Assembly (NCBI GenBank): GCA_035551995.1 | Contig: DASZME010000074.1 | Coordinates: forward strand, 1-64,000 | Length of the DNA: 64,000 nt | Origin: RYN-428 sp035551995 | Lineage (GTDB): Bacteria > Planctomycetota > Phycisphaerae > Tepidisphaerales > Tepidisphaeraceae | Direction: 5' to 3' | In this document: positions 16,081 through 25,031 of the stretch, one piece after another | Layout of the letters: every line of letters begins with the position of its first letter | Position numbering within the stretch: position 1 is the first letter of the stretch | Notes under the pieces: generated by a model | Databases searched by the model: none | What the model saw: the letters and a program-made list of their open reading frames with translations, nothing else | What the model was told of the DNA's origin: nothing | Made by a program: the position numbers and the translations under genes

Positions 16081-17778
16081 TCAATCCGCCTTGAAGGGCT
16101 TCGACTGGGCGCCGGCCTTTATCGCAAACAGATGATCGCGGGTCATCACGTAGAGCACGCCGTTCACCAGCACCGGCGAGCAATAGATCGCCGCGCCGCC
16201 CATATTATGCTCGATCACGTCGTCCTTTTTCGGCATCGTCTTGGAGACGGGGAAAATACGAACGTCGCCGTCTTCGTCGGTCACGTACACCTTTCCGTCG
16301 GCGTACATCGGCGAGCCCCACATGGCCGATTCCATGTCGTAGGTCCAGTAGACCTGGCCGGACTTGGCGTCGAGGCAATGCAGGAACCCGGAAAAATCGG
16401 CCGCGAAGCAAAGGCCTTCGGGCGTGACCAGCGCCGTCGAAATGGTGCGGTTCATGTGCTCGGAGCGATCGATTTTGCCGTCGTGATTCAGGTCGTAGGT
16501 CGAGTAGTGCCAGACGACTTTGGAATTTGGATTGGGCTTGCCTTTGTGCGTCGCGACCTGGCCGGCGGGCGCCACCAGTTCATCGCCGACCTTGGGCTTG
16601 GCCGTCCCGGCGACCGCGTCGAGTTCTTCGCTGACGTCGCCGGCGCCGGTGATATCGACGCAATAGAGATGGCCGTATCCTTCGCCGTGCTCGGGATCTT
16701 GCCCGTTGGCGATGAACATATGCGGCCCGACGATGCAGGGCGTGGCGATGATTTCGTTGCGGGTCTGGGGGTAGACCGAATCCTTGGGATTGGTGTCGAA
16801 CCGCCAGATGATTTTTCCGGTGCGGGCGTCGTAGGCGTAGATCCAGGCGTCGCCGAGGGGAGCGATCACGATGGGCCGGCCGTTGATCTCGACGATCGCC
16901 ACGCTGGCCCATTGGCCGTGGAGCACATTGGCGCCGGGCGTGTTGTCGGTCCAGACGACTTTCCCGGTGTTTTTGTCGAAGCAGACGATCGCGGGGGCGT
17001 CGGGGGCGACGACGTGTTTGTGGGTGTCGTCCACGCCGTTGGCGGTGATGACGTAGATGTAATCGCCCCAGGAGGCGATGGCGCTGGAGGTCATGTTGTG
17101 GGGGAAGACGCCGAGCTTGGCGATCATGTCCACGTCCCACGTCACCGGCGGCGAGCCGTCGGCGAGCTTGGTGGCGCCGGGCGACATGTCCAGACAGACG
17201 ACATGGCACTGGTTGGTGCAGTACCAGAGTTTGCCCGGCTCGCTATAGGCGGTCGCGCAGAGTCCTTCGCCGGGCCAGTCGTTCACGCGGCCGGTGGGAA
17301 GTTTGCCGTAGAATTTCTGCCAGAGGAACTTCCCGGTCAACTGGTCAAACGCCATCTCGACGCCGCCGTCGAGCGTGTTGGCGGGATCGCGATGGCCTTC
17401 GTTGTTGGTGCCGATGGTGACGAATCCCTGGGCGACGATCGGATTGCCGTAGCTCTTTGACCCGATCGGCTGAATCCAGAGCACATTTTTCCCCGTCGCG
17501 ACATCCCAATCGGTGGGCGGATTTTTCTCGGGGCTGACCATGTTGCGGTGCGGCGTGAGCCCCCACATCGGCCATTCGCCGACGGGAACGTGCGGCTGAT
17601 CGATGACGAATTTGCCGGCCACGTCGGCGGCGGCGGGTTGCGCGGCCGGCGCCGGGGGGGCGGATGCGGCGGGCTTGGCCCCCTCGCCCGCGCAGACGCC
17701 GATCCAGATCACCGAAGACGCCGCCGCGACGGCAGCCGTCGCAAAAACCGATTTTCGATTTAGCATATTCAAGCTCAT
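16081..17778 (-). CDS. Exported PQQ-type beta-propeller protein
   Basis: The 565-residue protein has an N-terminal signal segment (SVFATAAVAAASSVIWIGVCAG) and an alanine/proline linker, then repeated propeller blades: GQWASVAIVEINGRPIVIAPLGDAWIYAYDARTGKIIWRF, CFDKNTGKVVWTD, LHCLDAKSGQVYWTY, and MYADGKVYVTDEDGDVRIF. The W-A-Y-D-x-x-T-G-K-x-x-W blade motif is the PQQ repeat. No heme-binding CxxCH is seen, so it is not a quinohemoprotein. The ATG at 17778 has GAGG seven bases upstream. It is the second gene of a two-gene unit with the protein ending at 17813, 34 bases away. A redox or polymer-binding role cannot be separated. Confidence 0.85.
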   Translation of the reverse strand: MSLNMLNRKSVFATAAVAAASSVIWIGVCAGEGAKPAASAPPAPAAQPAAADVAGKFVIDQPHVPVGEWPMWGLTPHRNMVSPEKNPPTDWDVATGKNVLWIQPIGSKSYGNPIVAQGFVTIGTNNEGHRDPANTLDGGVEMAFDQLTGKFLWQKFYGKLPTGRVNDWPGEGLCATAYSEPGKLWYCTNQCHVVCLDMSPGATKLADGSPPVTWDVDMIAKLGVFPHNMTSSAIASWGDYIYVITANGVDDTHKHVVAPDAPAIVCFDKNTGKVVWTDNTPGANVLHGQWASVAIVEINGRPIVIAPLGDAWIYAYDARTGKIIWRFDTNPKDSVYPQTRNEIIATPCIVGPHMFIANGQDPEHGEGYGHLYCVDITGAGDVSEELDAVAGTAKPKVGDELVAPAGQVATHKGKPNPNSKVVWHYSTYDLNHDGKIDRSEHMNRTISTALVTPEGLCFAADFSGFLHCLDAKSGQVYWTYDMESAMWGSPMYADGKVYVTDEDGDVRIFPVSKTMPKKDDVIEHNMGGAAIYCSPVLVNGVLYVMTRDHLFAIKAGAQSKPFKAD

Positions 17779-17812
17779 GGGAAAACCTCGGATGAGAATA
17801 ACGGCGCCGCTC

Positions 17813-20326
17813 TTATTTCGCGGCCGCCTGGGCATTGGTGAGATTGGGCGTCACGATGAGGTTGTCGTAATAAATTTCGTGGGCATTGGAAAAGCCCCAC
17901 AAACCCGGGCTGCCATGCGTATTGGGCGTGTCGTGGGTCAGCGTGACCATCCAATCCTTCGGCTCGGCGTCGCCCGCTTTCCAGGCCTTGCCGCGGCACG
18001 TCGCCTTGCCCGGCGTCTGCTCGACGGTCAACTTCAGGTGATACCACTCGTCGGCCTTCCACGGGAAATTCACCGCCACGTGCGGCGCCAGCCCCGGCTC
18101 GCGCTCGTCGCGCGGCAACGCCGCCGGCCAGGCGTGCAACCCAAGCCATTGATTCGCCCCTTTCAATTCCAAAACATATCGGCTGTCGATAATGCCGACG
18201 TCGGGCATCTTATGAATCACCTGGCCGTTGTCGTTCAACACCGTCTCCCGCACCATCACGTCGCCCTGCACCGTATAATTCGCCATGTCCGGCTGACCGA
18301 AGTACGTTCGAGCGCGGGCGAACAGCGGAATGTCGGTTAACTTCGTCAATACCTTGTTGGGCTTCCCGTCCACTTCCAGATCATGGACGGCGAATTTCAT
18401 CCCGGCGCCGATCCAGGTCAGCGGCGGCTTGCCGAGTACATCCTTCTCGAAATCAAAGTGCCACGGCAACGGAGAGAAGACGCGCACGCGGGCAAATCCG
18501 GTGACGCCGTTATCGGCGGCAAAGACGCCGCCGCCCTGAATGGTCACGCCCTTGGCGGAGGTGAACGTGCCGTCCGCGGAGACTTCGCCTTGAAGCGTGC
18601 CCGCCTTGATCGGCGCCGCGGGTTGGGTCGAAGCGCTCGGCGGCGCGGAGGGCGCGGGAGCGGGTTTCGCCGCCGGCGCGCCGGGCGCCGCGGCCCCGCC
18701 CGCCCCGCCGGGACGGATCAACGCCGCCGGCCTGGCGCGCGGCGCGGGCAACGTCAGCTTGTCGATCGACCATTGCGGCTTGATCTCGCCGATCGCCCGG
18801 CCTTTGGCGTCGAACGCGGTGGCCGTGAACTTCGCCGATTCACCGAGCTTTAATGAGACGTCGCACGGAACCACCTGCACCATCGCCGTCTTCTGCGCTC
18901 CGCCGGCGGGTTCTTCGGCCGGGCCGGGCGGAATGGCGACGCTTTGAACCGCGAACTCCTTGGGGCCGATGCAGAACATCTTGTTCGACGCCTGCAGATA
19001 GACATGCCCGTCGGCAATCGCGACCGATCCAAACAGGTCATACTCGCGGCCCATCTTGTCGGGAATATCCACCTTGCTCAACACATCGAATTTCTTCTTT
19101 TCGTCATCCGGCTTCAGAATCGACATCCGCCCGTTGGCCTCGGGAAAATAAAGCTTTCCGTCAGCCCACACCAGCGAGGCCTTTCCGATCGTGCCAAGCC
19201 CGTGCGAGCGATACTTCATCCGGCCGGTGGCGGTGTCCACGGCATAGATAATCGCCTTGTCGTCGGCCACGTAGAGCGTTTTTCCGTCGGCCGTGAGCGT
19301 CGAAGAAGGGAACCCCGCTTCGATGCCGTCGATGCGCCATAATTCCTTGGGGGCGCCGTTAACCACTTGCTCGGCGTCAAGACAAATGATGCGGCCGAGT
19401 TTGGTCGAGTCGATATTGTCCAGGTCCCAGTTGACGTAGACGCGATTTCCGCGGACGACGACGGAGGAATTAAACCCGCGCTTGGCACACTTGAATCCCC
19501 AGATTTTTTTGCCGGTTCGCGCCTGAAAGGCATAACAGCCGCCGTCGCCCGATCCGGTGACCAGGACATGTTCGCCGTTGATGTTGGCGATGACGGGGGT
19601 TTGGTACGGCGCGTCGGTGGGAATGCCGCCGGTGAGGTTGGTCCAGACGGGTTGGCCGGTGTTTTTGTCGAAGCAGAAGACGCGATAGGCGGCCCCCGCG
19701 TTGTCAGCCCAGCCGAAGGCGACGGCACAGACGTACAGATGGTTTTCATCGATCGCCGGCGACGGCGTTCGTCCGCCGAAGGTGGAGATGATGCCGTATT
19801 CTTCGGTCGCCTGGTGATGCCAAATTACCTTTCCGGTTTCGCCATCGAGGCAATCCAGTTCATTTTGGGCGCCGAGCGCGAAGACGCGGCCGGTGGCCGG
19901 ATCGCCGACGACATTCGACCAGCCGATGCGGTGGAAGGGATCGTCGGTCATGTACATGTTGGCGCCATGTTCCCAGATTTGCTTTCCGGTTTTGGCGTCG
20001 AGACAGACGACGGCTTCCTGTGTTTTGGGACCCGGATCAAGACTGGCCTGCGCCCCTTCGCCGGCCGGCACTTCGCCGACGCGGGTGATGGTGTAGAGCT
20101 TGCCCTTCATGACGATGGGGCTGGACATTCCGCCGACCGGCGCCGTCCAGGCGACGTTATCGCCGTCGGGCGACCATTTTTCGGGGAGATTGGTTTCGCG
20201 GCTCACGCCGTCCTGCTCGGGTCCGCGCCAGCGATACCAATCATTGGCGCCGGCGGTAGAGCAGATCGACGCCAGGGAAGCCGTCGTGAGAGCGGCCAGC
20301 AATACGTTTTGGATAGACGATTTCAT
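17813..20326 (-). CDS. Exported PQQ-type beta-propeller protein with C-terminal sandwich domain
   Basis: The 837-residue protein has a signal peptide (VLLAALTTASLASICSTAGA), then N-terminal WYRWRGPEQDGVSRETNLPEKW, typical of planctomycete outer-membrane-assembly (BamB)-like propellers. Blades carry VVCLDAKTGKQIWEHG, LDCLDGETGKVIWHHQ and FCFDKNTGQPVWTN. A proline/alanine-rich linker (about residues 575-620) leads to a C-terminal domain (WHFDFEKDVLG, NYTVQGDVMV, WYHLKLTVEQ) resembling concanavalin-like/DUF1080 sandwiches that bind or cut glycans. The start has GAGGG five bases upstream. It is the first gene of the two-gene unit with 16081-17778. Confidence 0.84.
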   Translation of the reverse strand: MKSSIQNVLLAALTTASLASICSTAGANDWYRWRGPEQDGVSRETNLPEKWSPDGDNVAWTAPVGGMSSPIVMKGKLYTITRVGEVPAGEGAQASLDPGPKTQEAVVCLDAKTGKQIWEHGANMYMTDDPFHRIGWSNVVGDPATGRVFALGAQNELDCLDGETGKVIWHHQATEEYGIISTFGGRTPSPAIDENHLYVCAVAFGWADNAGAAYRVFCFDKNTGQPVWTNLTGGIPTDAPYQTPVIANINGEHVLVTGSGDGGCYAFQARTGKKIWGFKCAKRGFNSSVVVRGNRVYVNWDLDNIDSTKLGRIICLDAEQVVNGAPKELWRIDGIEAGFPSSTLTADGKTLYVADDKAIIYAVDTATGRMKYRSHGLGTIGKASLVWADGKLYFPEANGRMSILKPDDEKKKFDVLSKVDIPDKMGREYDLFGSVAIADGHVYLQASNKMFCIGPKEFAVQSVAIPPGPAEEPAGGAQKTAMVQVVPCDVSLKLGESAKFTATAFDAKGRAIGEIKPQWSIDKLTLPAPRARPAALIRPGGAGGAAAPGAPAAKPAPAPSAPPSASTQPAAPIKAGTLQGEVSADGTFTSAKGVTIQGGGVFAADNGVTGFARVRVFSPLPWHFDFEKDVLGKPPLTWIGAGMKFAVHDLEVDGKPNKVLTKLTDIPLFARARTYFGQPDMANYTVQGDVMVRETVLNDNGQVIHKMPDVGIIDSRYVLELKGANQWLGLHAWPAALPRDEREPGLAPHVAVNFPWKADEWYHLKLTVEQTPGKATCRGKAWKAGDAEPKDWMVTLTHDTPNTHGSPGLWGFSNAHEIYYDNLIVTPNLTNAQAAAK

Positions 20327-20527
20327 AGTCCCTCGATTCGCGAAGGTAACGGGAGGCGCGCCGGCCGCGGGCCGGACACCCCTCCAAATGCCTGAGGAGG
20401 GGATCATATGGGCGCCTTACTTTCGGGTCCAATGCCAGACGCGCACGGCAATGAATCCTTGTCTCCGGGCATTCCTAAAGACGCTTGGAACGAAAGATTG
20501 TTGTTTAGACAAATATACAAGGCGCGT

Positions 20528-21862
20528 TCAAGCGCCGCCATTGCGAACGCGCACGAACCGCCGGCCTTTCAACTCGAATCTCGGCAACGCGCCGGCCGCC
20601 ACGACGGCAACATCCGCGCGAAAATGCAGCGCCTGCTGCAACGCCTGGTTCACGCGATCGGCCAGCAGATCGGGCGCGGCGCACGTGGCGTTGGGTTCCA
20701 CCTCGATGCGGACCTGCGTCAAAACCGCCGTTTGGTCGATCGTGCAACGAAACTCGGCCAGCTCATCGAACCTTCGCAGCACCGCTTCCACCGCCGTCGG
20801 AAAAACATTGTTCCCGCGAACGATGAACATTTCGTCCACCCGGCCGAGGATGCCCCCTTCCAGAAACGCGAACGACCGCCCGCACGCGCAGCGGCCGCGC
20901 GCCAGGCGCACCTGATCGCCCGTGCGATAACGAATCAGGGGGCTGCCCCATCGGCCAAGATTGGTCAAGATCAACTCTCCGATGTGTCCGTCATCCACGG
21001 GCGCCCCGGTCGCCGGGTCGATCACCTCGGCGATAAATTCACTCTCGACGACATGAACCCCTTGCCCAGGGCGAGGCTGGCACTCGAACGAAACAGGGCC
21101 CATTTCCGTCATGCCGGTGTGATCGATCACGCGAGCGCCCCACGCCGACTCGATGCGCGCCCGCGTGGCCGGGATGCTGCCGCCCGGTTCACCGGCGACG
21201 ATGAGGGTCTTGACCGGCGAATTCGCCAGATCCAGGCCCTGGCCCGCGGCCACTTCGGCCATATGCAGCGCGTAGGTTGGCGTGCAGCAGACAACCGTGG
21301 CGCGATTTTCCAAAAGCATCTTCAGTCTCGCCGGCGTGGGCAAACCCCCGCCCGGCAGGCACATCGCGCCGATCGCCGCCGCCCCGTCGAACGCGCCCCA
21401 GAATCCGACGAACGGCCCGAATGAAAACGCGAAAAGAATCCGATCGCCCGGCCCCACTCCGGCCGACGTCAAGATGATCCCCCATATTTTCCTAAACCAC
21501 CCCCAGCTCTCGGCGGTGTCGATCCATCGCATCGATCGGCCGCCGGTGCCTGAGGTCTGATGATATCGGCAATACCGTTCGATCGGAAACGTCAAATTCG
21601 TTCCGAACGGCGGGTGGGCGATCTGATCCGCCTCAAGCTCGGCCCGCGTCGTAAACGGGAGTTTTTCCAACGGATCGATTCTCGGATCAAATTTGATTCC
21701 GGCGAACTTCGAGCGGTAAAACGCGTTTGTCGCCAGCACCGCGTCAAACATCTCCGCCAGCTTGCGGCGCTGCAGCGCGCGCAATTGGTCGGCGTTCACG
21801 GCCTCCTCGGCCGGTGCGTATGTATGAGCGGTCAGCGCGGGTCCTGAATCGATCGATTGCAT
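20528..21862 (-). CDS. Phenylacetate-CoA ligase-like ANL enzyme
   Basis: The 444-residue protein has the adenylation loop YHQTSGTGGRSMRW (about residues 99-112), FAFSFGPFVGFWGAFDGA, VVCCTPTYALHMAEVA, IVAGEPGGSIPATRARIESAWG, DHTGMTEMGPVSFEC and YRTGDQVRLARGRCACGRSF with a cysteine pair, then the C-terminal domain beginning GRVDEMFIVRGNNVFP. This is the PaaK family layout, and the length (about 440) fits. It forms an acyl-AMP and then an acyl-CoA, usually from an aromatic acid; the acid here is unknown. The start at 21862 avoids an implausible overlap with the divergent YjbQ gene leader. Confidence 0.85.
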   Translation of the reverse strand: MQSIDSGPALTAHTYAPAEEAVNADQLRALQRRKLAEMFDAVLATNAFYRSKFAGIKFDPRIDPLEKLPFTTRAELEADQIAHPPFGTNLTFPIERYCRYHQTSGTGGRSMRWIDTAESWGWFRKIWGIILTSAGVGPGDRILFAFSFGPFVGFWGAFDGAAAIGAMCLPGGGLPTPARLKMLLENRATVVCCTPTYALHMAEVAAGQGLDLANSPVKTLIVAGEPGGSIPATRARIESAWGARVIDHTGMTEMGPVSFECQPRPGQGVHVVESEFIAEVIDPATGAPVDDGHIGELILTNLGRWGSPLIRYRTGDQVRLARGRCACGRSFAFLEGGILGRVDEMFIVRGNNVFPTAVEAVLRRFDELAEFRCTIDQTAVLTQVRIEVEPNATCAAPDLLADRVNQALQQALHFRADVAVVAAGALPRFELKGRRFVRVRNGGA

Positions 21863-21946
21863 TGTTTTCGCCTGGCGCGATTTCACCGGACCGGCGCCGG
21901 ACATATAATAGACCAGAAGCGATCGGAGTTGAATCGCCGGAGTTTT

Positions 21947-22357
21947 ATGAACCGTTTCAACCTTCACCTCGAGACCGACGGAAACAACGCCATCGTCAAC
22001 CTCAATCCGCATCTGGTCGAGAAATTACGCGACATCAAAGGCGCCGGCGTTCTTTGCCTGTTTGTCGTCGGCAGCACCGCCGCTCTCACGACCCTCGAGT
22101 ATGAGGCGGGCCTGATCAAGCATGACATGCCAGGCGCGCTGCAACGAATCGTTCCCGACGATATCCGCTACGAACACGAAGCCACCTGGAACGACGACAA
22201 TGGCCACAGCCATATTCGCGCGGCGCTCATGGGACCAAGCCTCATGCTGCCGTTTGAGAATGGCCTGTTATTGACGGGCGAATATCAGCAAGCCGTCCTG
22301 ATTGACTTCGACACCCGGCCGCGCCGCCGAACCGTCATCGTGACGGTGTTAACCTGA
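21947..22357 (+). CDS. YjbQ / UPF0047 family protein (secondary thiamine-phosphate synthase)
   Basis: The 136-residue protein matches the family along its whole length: LVEKLRDIKGAGVLCLFVVGSTAALTTLEYE, LQRIVPDDIRYEHEATWNDDNGHSHIRAALMGPSLMLPFENG and GEYQQAVLIDFDTRPRRRTVIVTV. The conserved histidine and aspartates of the NDDNGHSH segment form the putative metal or active site. Some members show weak thiamine-phosphate synthase activity, but the physiological role is uncertain. The ATG at 21947 fits the family N-terminus; residues upstream do not. Confidence 0.9.
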   Translation: MNRFNLHLETDGNNAIVNLNPHLVEKLRDIKGAGVLCLFVVGSTAALTTLEYEAGLIKHDMPGALQRIVPDDIRYEHEATWNDDNGHSHIRAALMGPSLMLPFENGLLLTGEYQQAVLIDFDTRPRRRTVIVTVLT

Positions 22358-22361
22358 ACGC

Positions 22362-22733
22362 CTATCCGTGCGGATGTTCGTTGGCGTCGAGCCATCGCGT
22401 CAATCCGTCGAAATCCAACGGCTTGGGGAAAACCGCGTCCGGCGGCTCGGGCGAATTGGCGAGCATCGCATTGTAATCCATCGATCCGGTCGTCACCGCC
22501 ACGCGAATCGGCAGGGCGTTCTTGCGGATGTGCGCCAAAAGCGCAGAGCCGTTTCCGTCCGGAAGCATCAGGTCCAGAATGACAAAACGCGGATTCTTTT
22601 CCAGCAGCGCGAACCCCTCGCCAAGCGTCGCGGCGGCGATGGGCTCATAGCCTGAAAGGCGCAACAGCGAAATCAGCGCGGCGCGGCTTGTCCGGTCGTC
22701 TTCGACGACCAGCACCCGCGTCCTGGTTTTCAT
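22362..22733 (-). CDS. Stand-alone response-regulator receiver domain
   Basis: The 123-residue protein has the acidic pocket VEDD near residue 10, the phospho-acceptor aspartate in FVILDLMLPDGNG (about residue 54), the conserved threonine in VAVTTGS and the lysine in VFPKPLD. There is no output domain, so it acts as a CheY/Spo0F-like single-domain regulator. A GTG at 22757 would add eight residues. No histidine kinase is adjacent. It is convergent with the YjbQ gene, leaving only four bases between them. Confidence 0.88.
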   Translation of the reverse strand: MKTRTRVLVVEDDRTSRAALISLLRLSGYEPIAAATLGEGFALLEKNPRFVILDLMLPDGNGSALLAHIRKNALPIRVAVTTGSMDYNAMLANSPEPPDAVFPKPLDFDGLTRWLDANEHPHG

Positions 22734-22900
22734 TGCGGTCTCAATGTTTGTAAGCACTCGGACTCCCGAACCAACTGGCGAGATCGCCGGATCATAAGAT
22801 CAGGACCGAAAATCCCGGAAGGGGAAAATCAAAAATAAATTCGAGTGGGAATTGTTATCGGCAAGCCAGGAAAATTGGGTGATTTGGTAAGCGTCAGACG

Positions 22901-23440
22901 CTAATCATCCGAATCCACGTATCCCAGGACCGGAATGCTCACCCCGCGCGGCGTCGGAGGGGCGGCGGGTTGGTCGGGCCGTATCACGTCCGGAAGCTCG
23001 AGCACCACCGCGATCTCATCGCACCCCTGTTGCTTGGGACAACGCACGCAGTCGCTCCAGACCTTCAGCGGCAACGTCTCTTTCGGTACCACCGCGAATC
23101 CAAGATTCTCGAAAAATTTTTGTTCGTACGTCAGCGCCATCAGCCGGGCGATGCCCAGACGCCGGGCTTCGCTGACGCTCCATTGAACCAGGCGCCGGCC
23201 AATGCCCCGGCCGCGCGCCGATTCGTCGACCGCCAGTGCTCTCACCTCCGCCAGATCGGCCCAGATGATCGTCAGCGCCACGCACCCGACCACTTCGCCG
23301 CCTTCTTCAAAGACGCCGAAATCGCGCAGGTCCTCATAAAGCTGGCCAAAGCTTTTGAACAGCATCTTCCCCAGCTCGGCATGGCTGTTGATAATCTGCT
23401 GAATGCGAGGCACGTCATGAATGTTCGCGGGGCGTATCAT
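22901..23440 (-). CDS. GNAT acetyltransferase, short ArgA-like (N-acetylglutamate synthase type)
   Basis: The 179-residue protein has the acetyl-CoA binding loop ARGRGIGRRLVQW and preceding strand EVRALAVDE, then LGIARLMALTYEQKFFENLGF. The C-terminal segment DCVRCPKQQGCDEIAVVLEL, with three cysteines, is characteristic of the short ArgA-type N-acetyltransferases that make N-acetylglutamate in several phyla. A proline-rich tail (PAAPPTPRG) is added. The start MIRPANIHDVPRIQQI matches the family. A role in arginine biosynthesis is likely but no arg genes are adjacent. Confidence 0.82.
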   Translation of the reverse strand: MIRPANIHDVPRIQQIINSHAELGKMLFKSFGQLYEDLRDFGVFEEGGEVVGCVALTIIWADLAEVRALAVDESARGRGIGRRLVQWSVSEARRLGIARLMALTYEQKFFENLGFAVVPKETLPLKVWSDCVRCPKQQGCDEIAVVLELPDVIRPDQPAAPPTPRGVSIPVLGYVDSDD

Positions 23441-23501
23441 CTTATCGAGGCGATTATAGCGGCGGCTTGTGCGTTCTCACTTGCTAATTTGTTTTTTGCC
23501 T

Positions 23502-23960
23502 TCACCCGACTTCGAAGATGAATTCCACTTCAACCGCCGCATCGAGCGGCAGCGTGTTGACGCCCACCGCCGCCCGCACGTGTTTTCCCGCGTCGCCAAA
23601 AAGCTCGAGCAGCAACTCGCTGGCCCCGTTGGCGATCGACGGCTGCTGCGTAAACGACACGTCGGAACTGACAAACGCCCCCACCCGCACCACGCCGACC
23701 AGATGATCGACGCGTCCTTCGACCGCCTTCACGGCCGACAGCGCGTTGACGACGCACTGCCGCGCGCCGGCCCTGGCCACTTCGATCGAGCATCGCGAGG
23801 GAACCTGTCCGACGGCGAGCGATTTTCCGTCTTTCATCGGCAACTGCCCCGCGACATACATTAAATTCCCCACGCGCCGCGCGGGAACATAGGCGCCGAA
23901 CGGGCCGGCGGGAGCCGCGAGCGCGATGCCCAGGGAGATGAGTTTTTCTTCCAGGTTCAC
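23502..23960 (-). CDS. RidA-family protein (YjgH/TdcF-like)
   Basis: The 152-residue protein reads VNLEEKLISLGIALAAPAGP, FGAYVPARRVGNLMYVAGQLPMKDGK, CVVNALSAVKAVEGRVDHLVGVVRVGAFVSS and HVRAAVGVNTLPLDAAVEVEFIFEV, the RidA fold with the RAAVGVNTLP segment holding the usual arginine. Family members hydrolyse reactive enamines and imines. The GTG start at 23960 has AGGAG seven bases upstream, which is much better than the alternatives. It lies between the GNAT and ScpA genes on one strand. Confidence 0.88.
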   Translation of the reverse strand: MNLEEKLISLGIALAAPAGPFGAYVPARRVGNLMYVAGQLPMKDGKSLAVGQVPSRCSIEVARAGARQCVVNALSAVKAVEGRVDHLVGVVRVGAFVSSDVSFTQQPSIANGASELLLELFGDAGKHVRAAVGVNTLPLDAAVEVEFIFEVG

Positions 23961-24064
23961 GGGCGATGTCTCCTGTCGACGCGACGGTTCGAGCGAATGA
24001 AACCGAAACTTCCGTCGATGCAAATACGCCGACGCGCTTCGATCCATTTCCAACTCGCCTTCGG

Positions 24065-24919
24065 CTAAACCGCCGCCGGCGCACCTTCCTTCATGGGCGC
24101 CGCCAGGTTCAGCGATGCGTGTTCATAGGTCCTGCGATGCTCGTCCGGCGCCGCCACGATGTCGATGTCGTCCGCGGCCGACGCCTGTTCGACCAGAATC
24201 TTCTTCTGGCGGATCAATTCGAGCAGCGCCAGAAAAACGCCCACCATCTCGCTTCGATTTTTGCGGCCTTCGATCAGTTGCCGCAGCGTAAGTTTTTTCT
24301 CGCGTTTGAGCCGATCTTCGATATCCGCCGCGTGAAGGTCGATCGGCGTGTCGTCGTAGGTGACCTCATGATATCGCGGCTTGCGGACGCCGACCTCCTT
24401 CATAAGCCGATCGAACGCCGCCAGCAGATCCCACATCTGCACCTCTTCCAAATCGATCGGCGGCAGATCGTCCTCTCCCACGTCGCGCAACGCCGGATAC
24501 CGCGCGTAACGATTGGCGTGCGTGACATGCCGGCGTTCGAGCGCGTTGGCCGAGTCCTTAATTCGCTTGTATTCCAGAAGCTGCTGCACGAGTTCCAGTC
24601 GGGGGTCGGCCAACTCGGCCGCCGCCGACGATTCCCCTTTTTCCCCCGGGGCCTGCCGCGGCAGAAGCATCGCCGACTTGATTTCCATCAGCGTCGCCGC
24701 CATCACCAGAAAATCGCCGGCGACGTTGATGTCCAGTCCATCGGCGTCTTTTAGGCCGCGAAGCATGTGAACATATTCGACATAGGTCGTGGTGATGCGC
24801 GCAATCGGAATGTCGTAAATATCCAATTCGTCGCGCTTGAGCAGGTAGAGCAGCAGATCGAGCGGGCCGTTATAGACGTCCAACTCAACGCGATATTCCT
24901 GGTGGGCGACTTGTTCCAC
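24065..24919 (-). CDS. scpA: Segregation and condensation protein A
   Basis: The 284-residue kleisin has the N-terminal signature YRVELDVYNGPLDLLLYLLKRDELDIYDIPIARITTTYVEYV (about residues 9-50), DINVAGDFLVMAATLMEIKSAMLLP (about 62-86) and a C-terminal winged helix (TLRQLIEGRKNRSEMVGVFLALLELIRQKKILVEQ). It bridges the SMC heads with ScpB in chromosome condensation. GTG at 24919 is chosen because AAGGA lies about eight bases upstream. scpB is not adjacent. Confidence 0.92.
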   Translation of the reverse strand: MEQVAHQEYRVELDVYNGPLDLLLYLLKRDELDIYDIPIARITTTYVEYVHMLRGLKDADGLDINVAGDFLVMAATLMEIKSAMLLPRQAPGEKGESSAAAELADPRLELVQQLLEYKRIKDSANALERRHVTHANRYARYPALRDVGEDDLPPIDLEEVQMWDLLAAFDRLMKEVGVRKPRYHEVTYDDTPIDLHAADIEDRLKREKKLTLRQLIEGRKNRSEMVGVFLALLELIRQKKILVEQASAADDIDIVAAPDEHRRTYEHASLNLAAPMKEGAPAAV

Positions 24920-25031
24920 AAACCATCCTTGGTTGAAGCCGACGACGATTCTAAGGCATGGGCGGCAGGTGTCCAGCAATCAGTTCGCCGGCGAAACCCG
25001 CGTCGCAAAAAAACATGCGCGCGACCGGCGA

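Noticed and set aside
15991..17460. A 489-codon plus-strand open frame
   Set aside because: Antisense to the PQQ-propeller gene 16081-17778; composition is biased and no motif is present.
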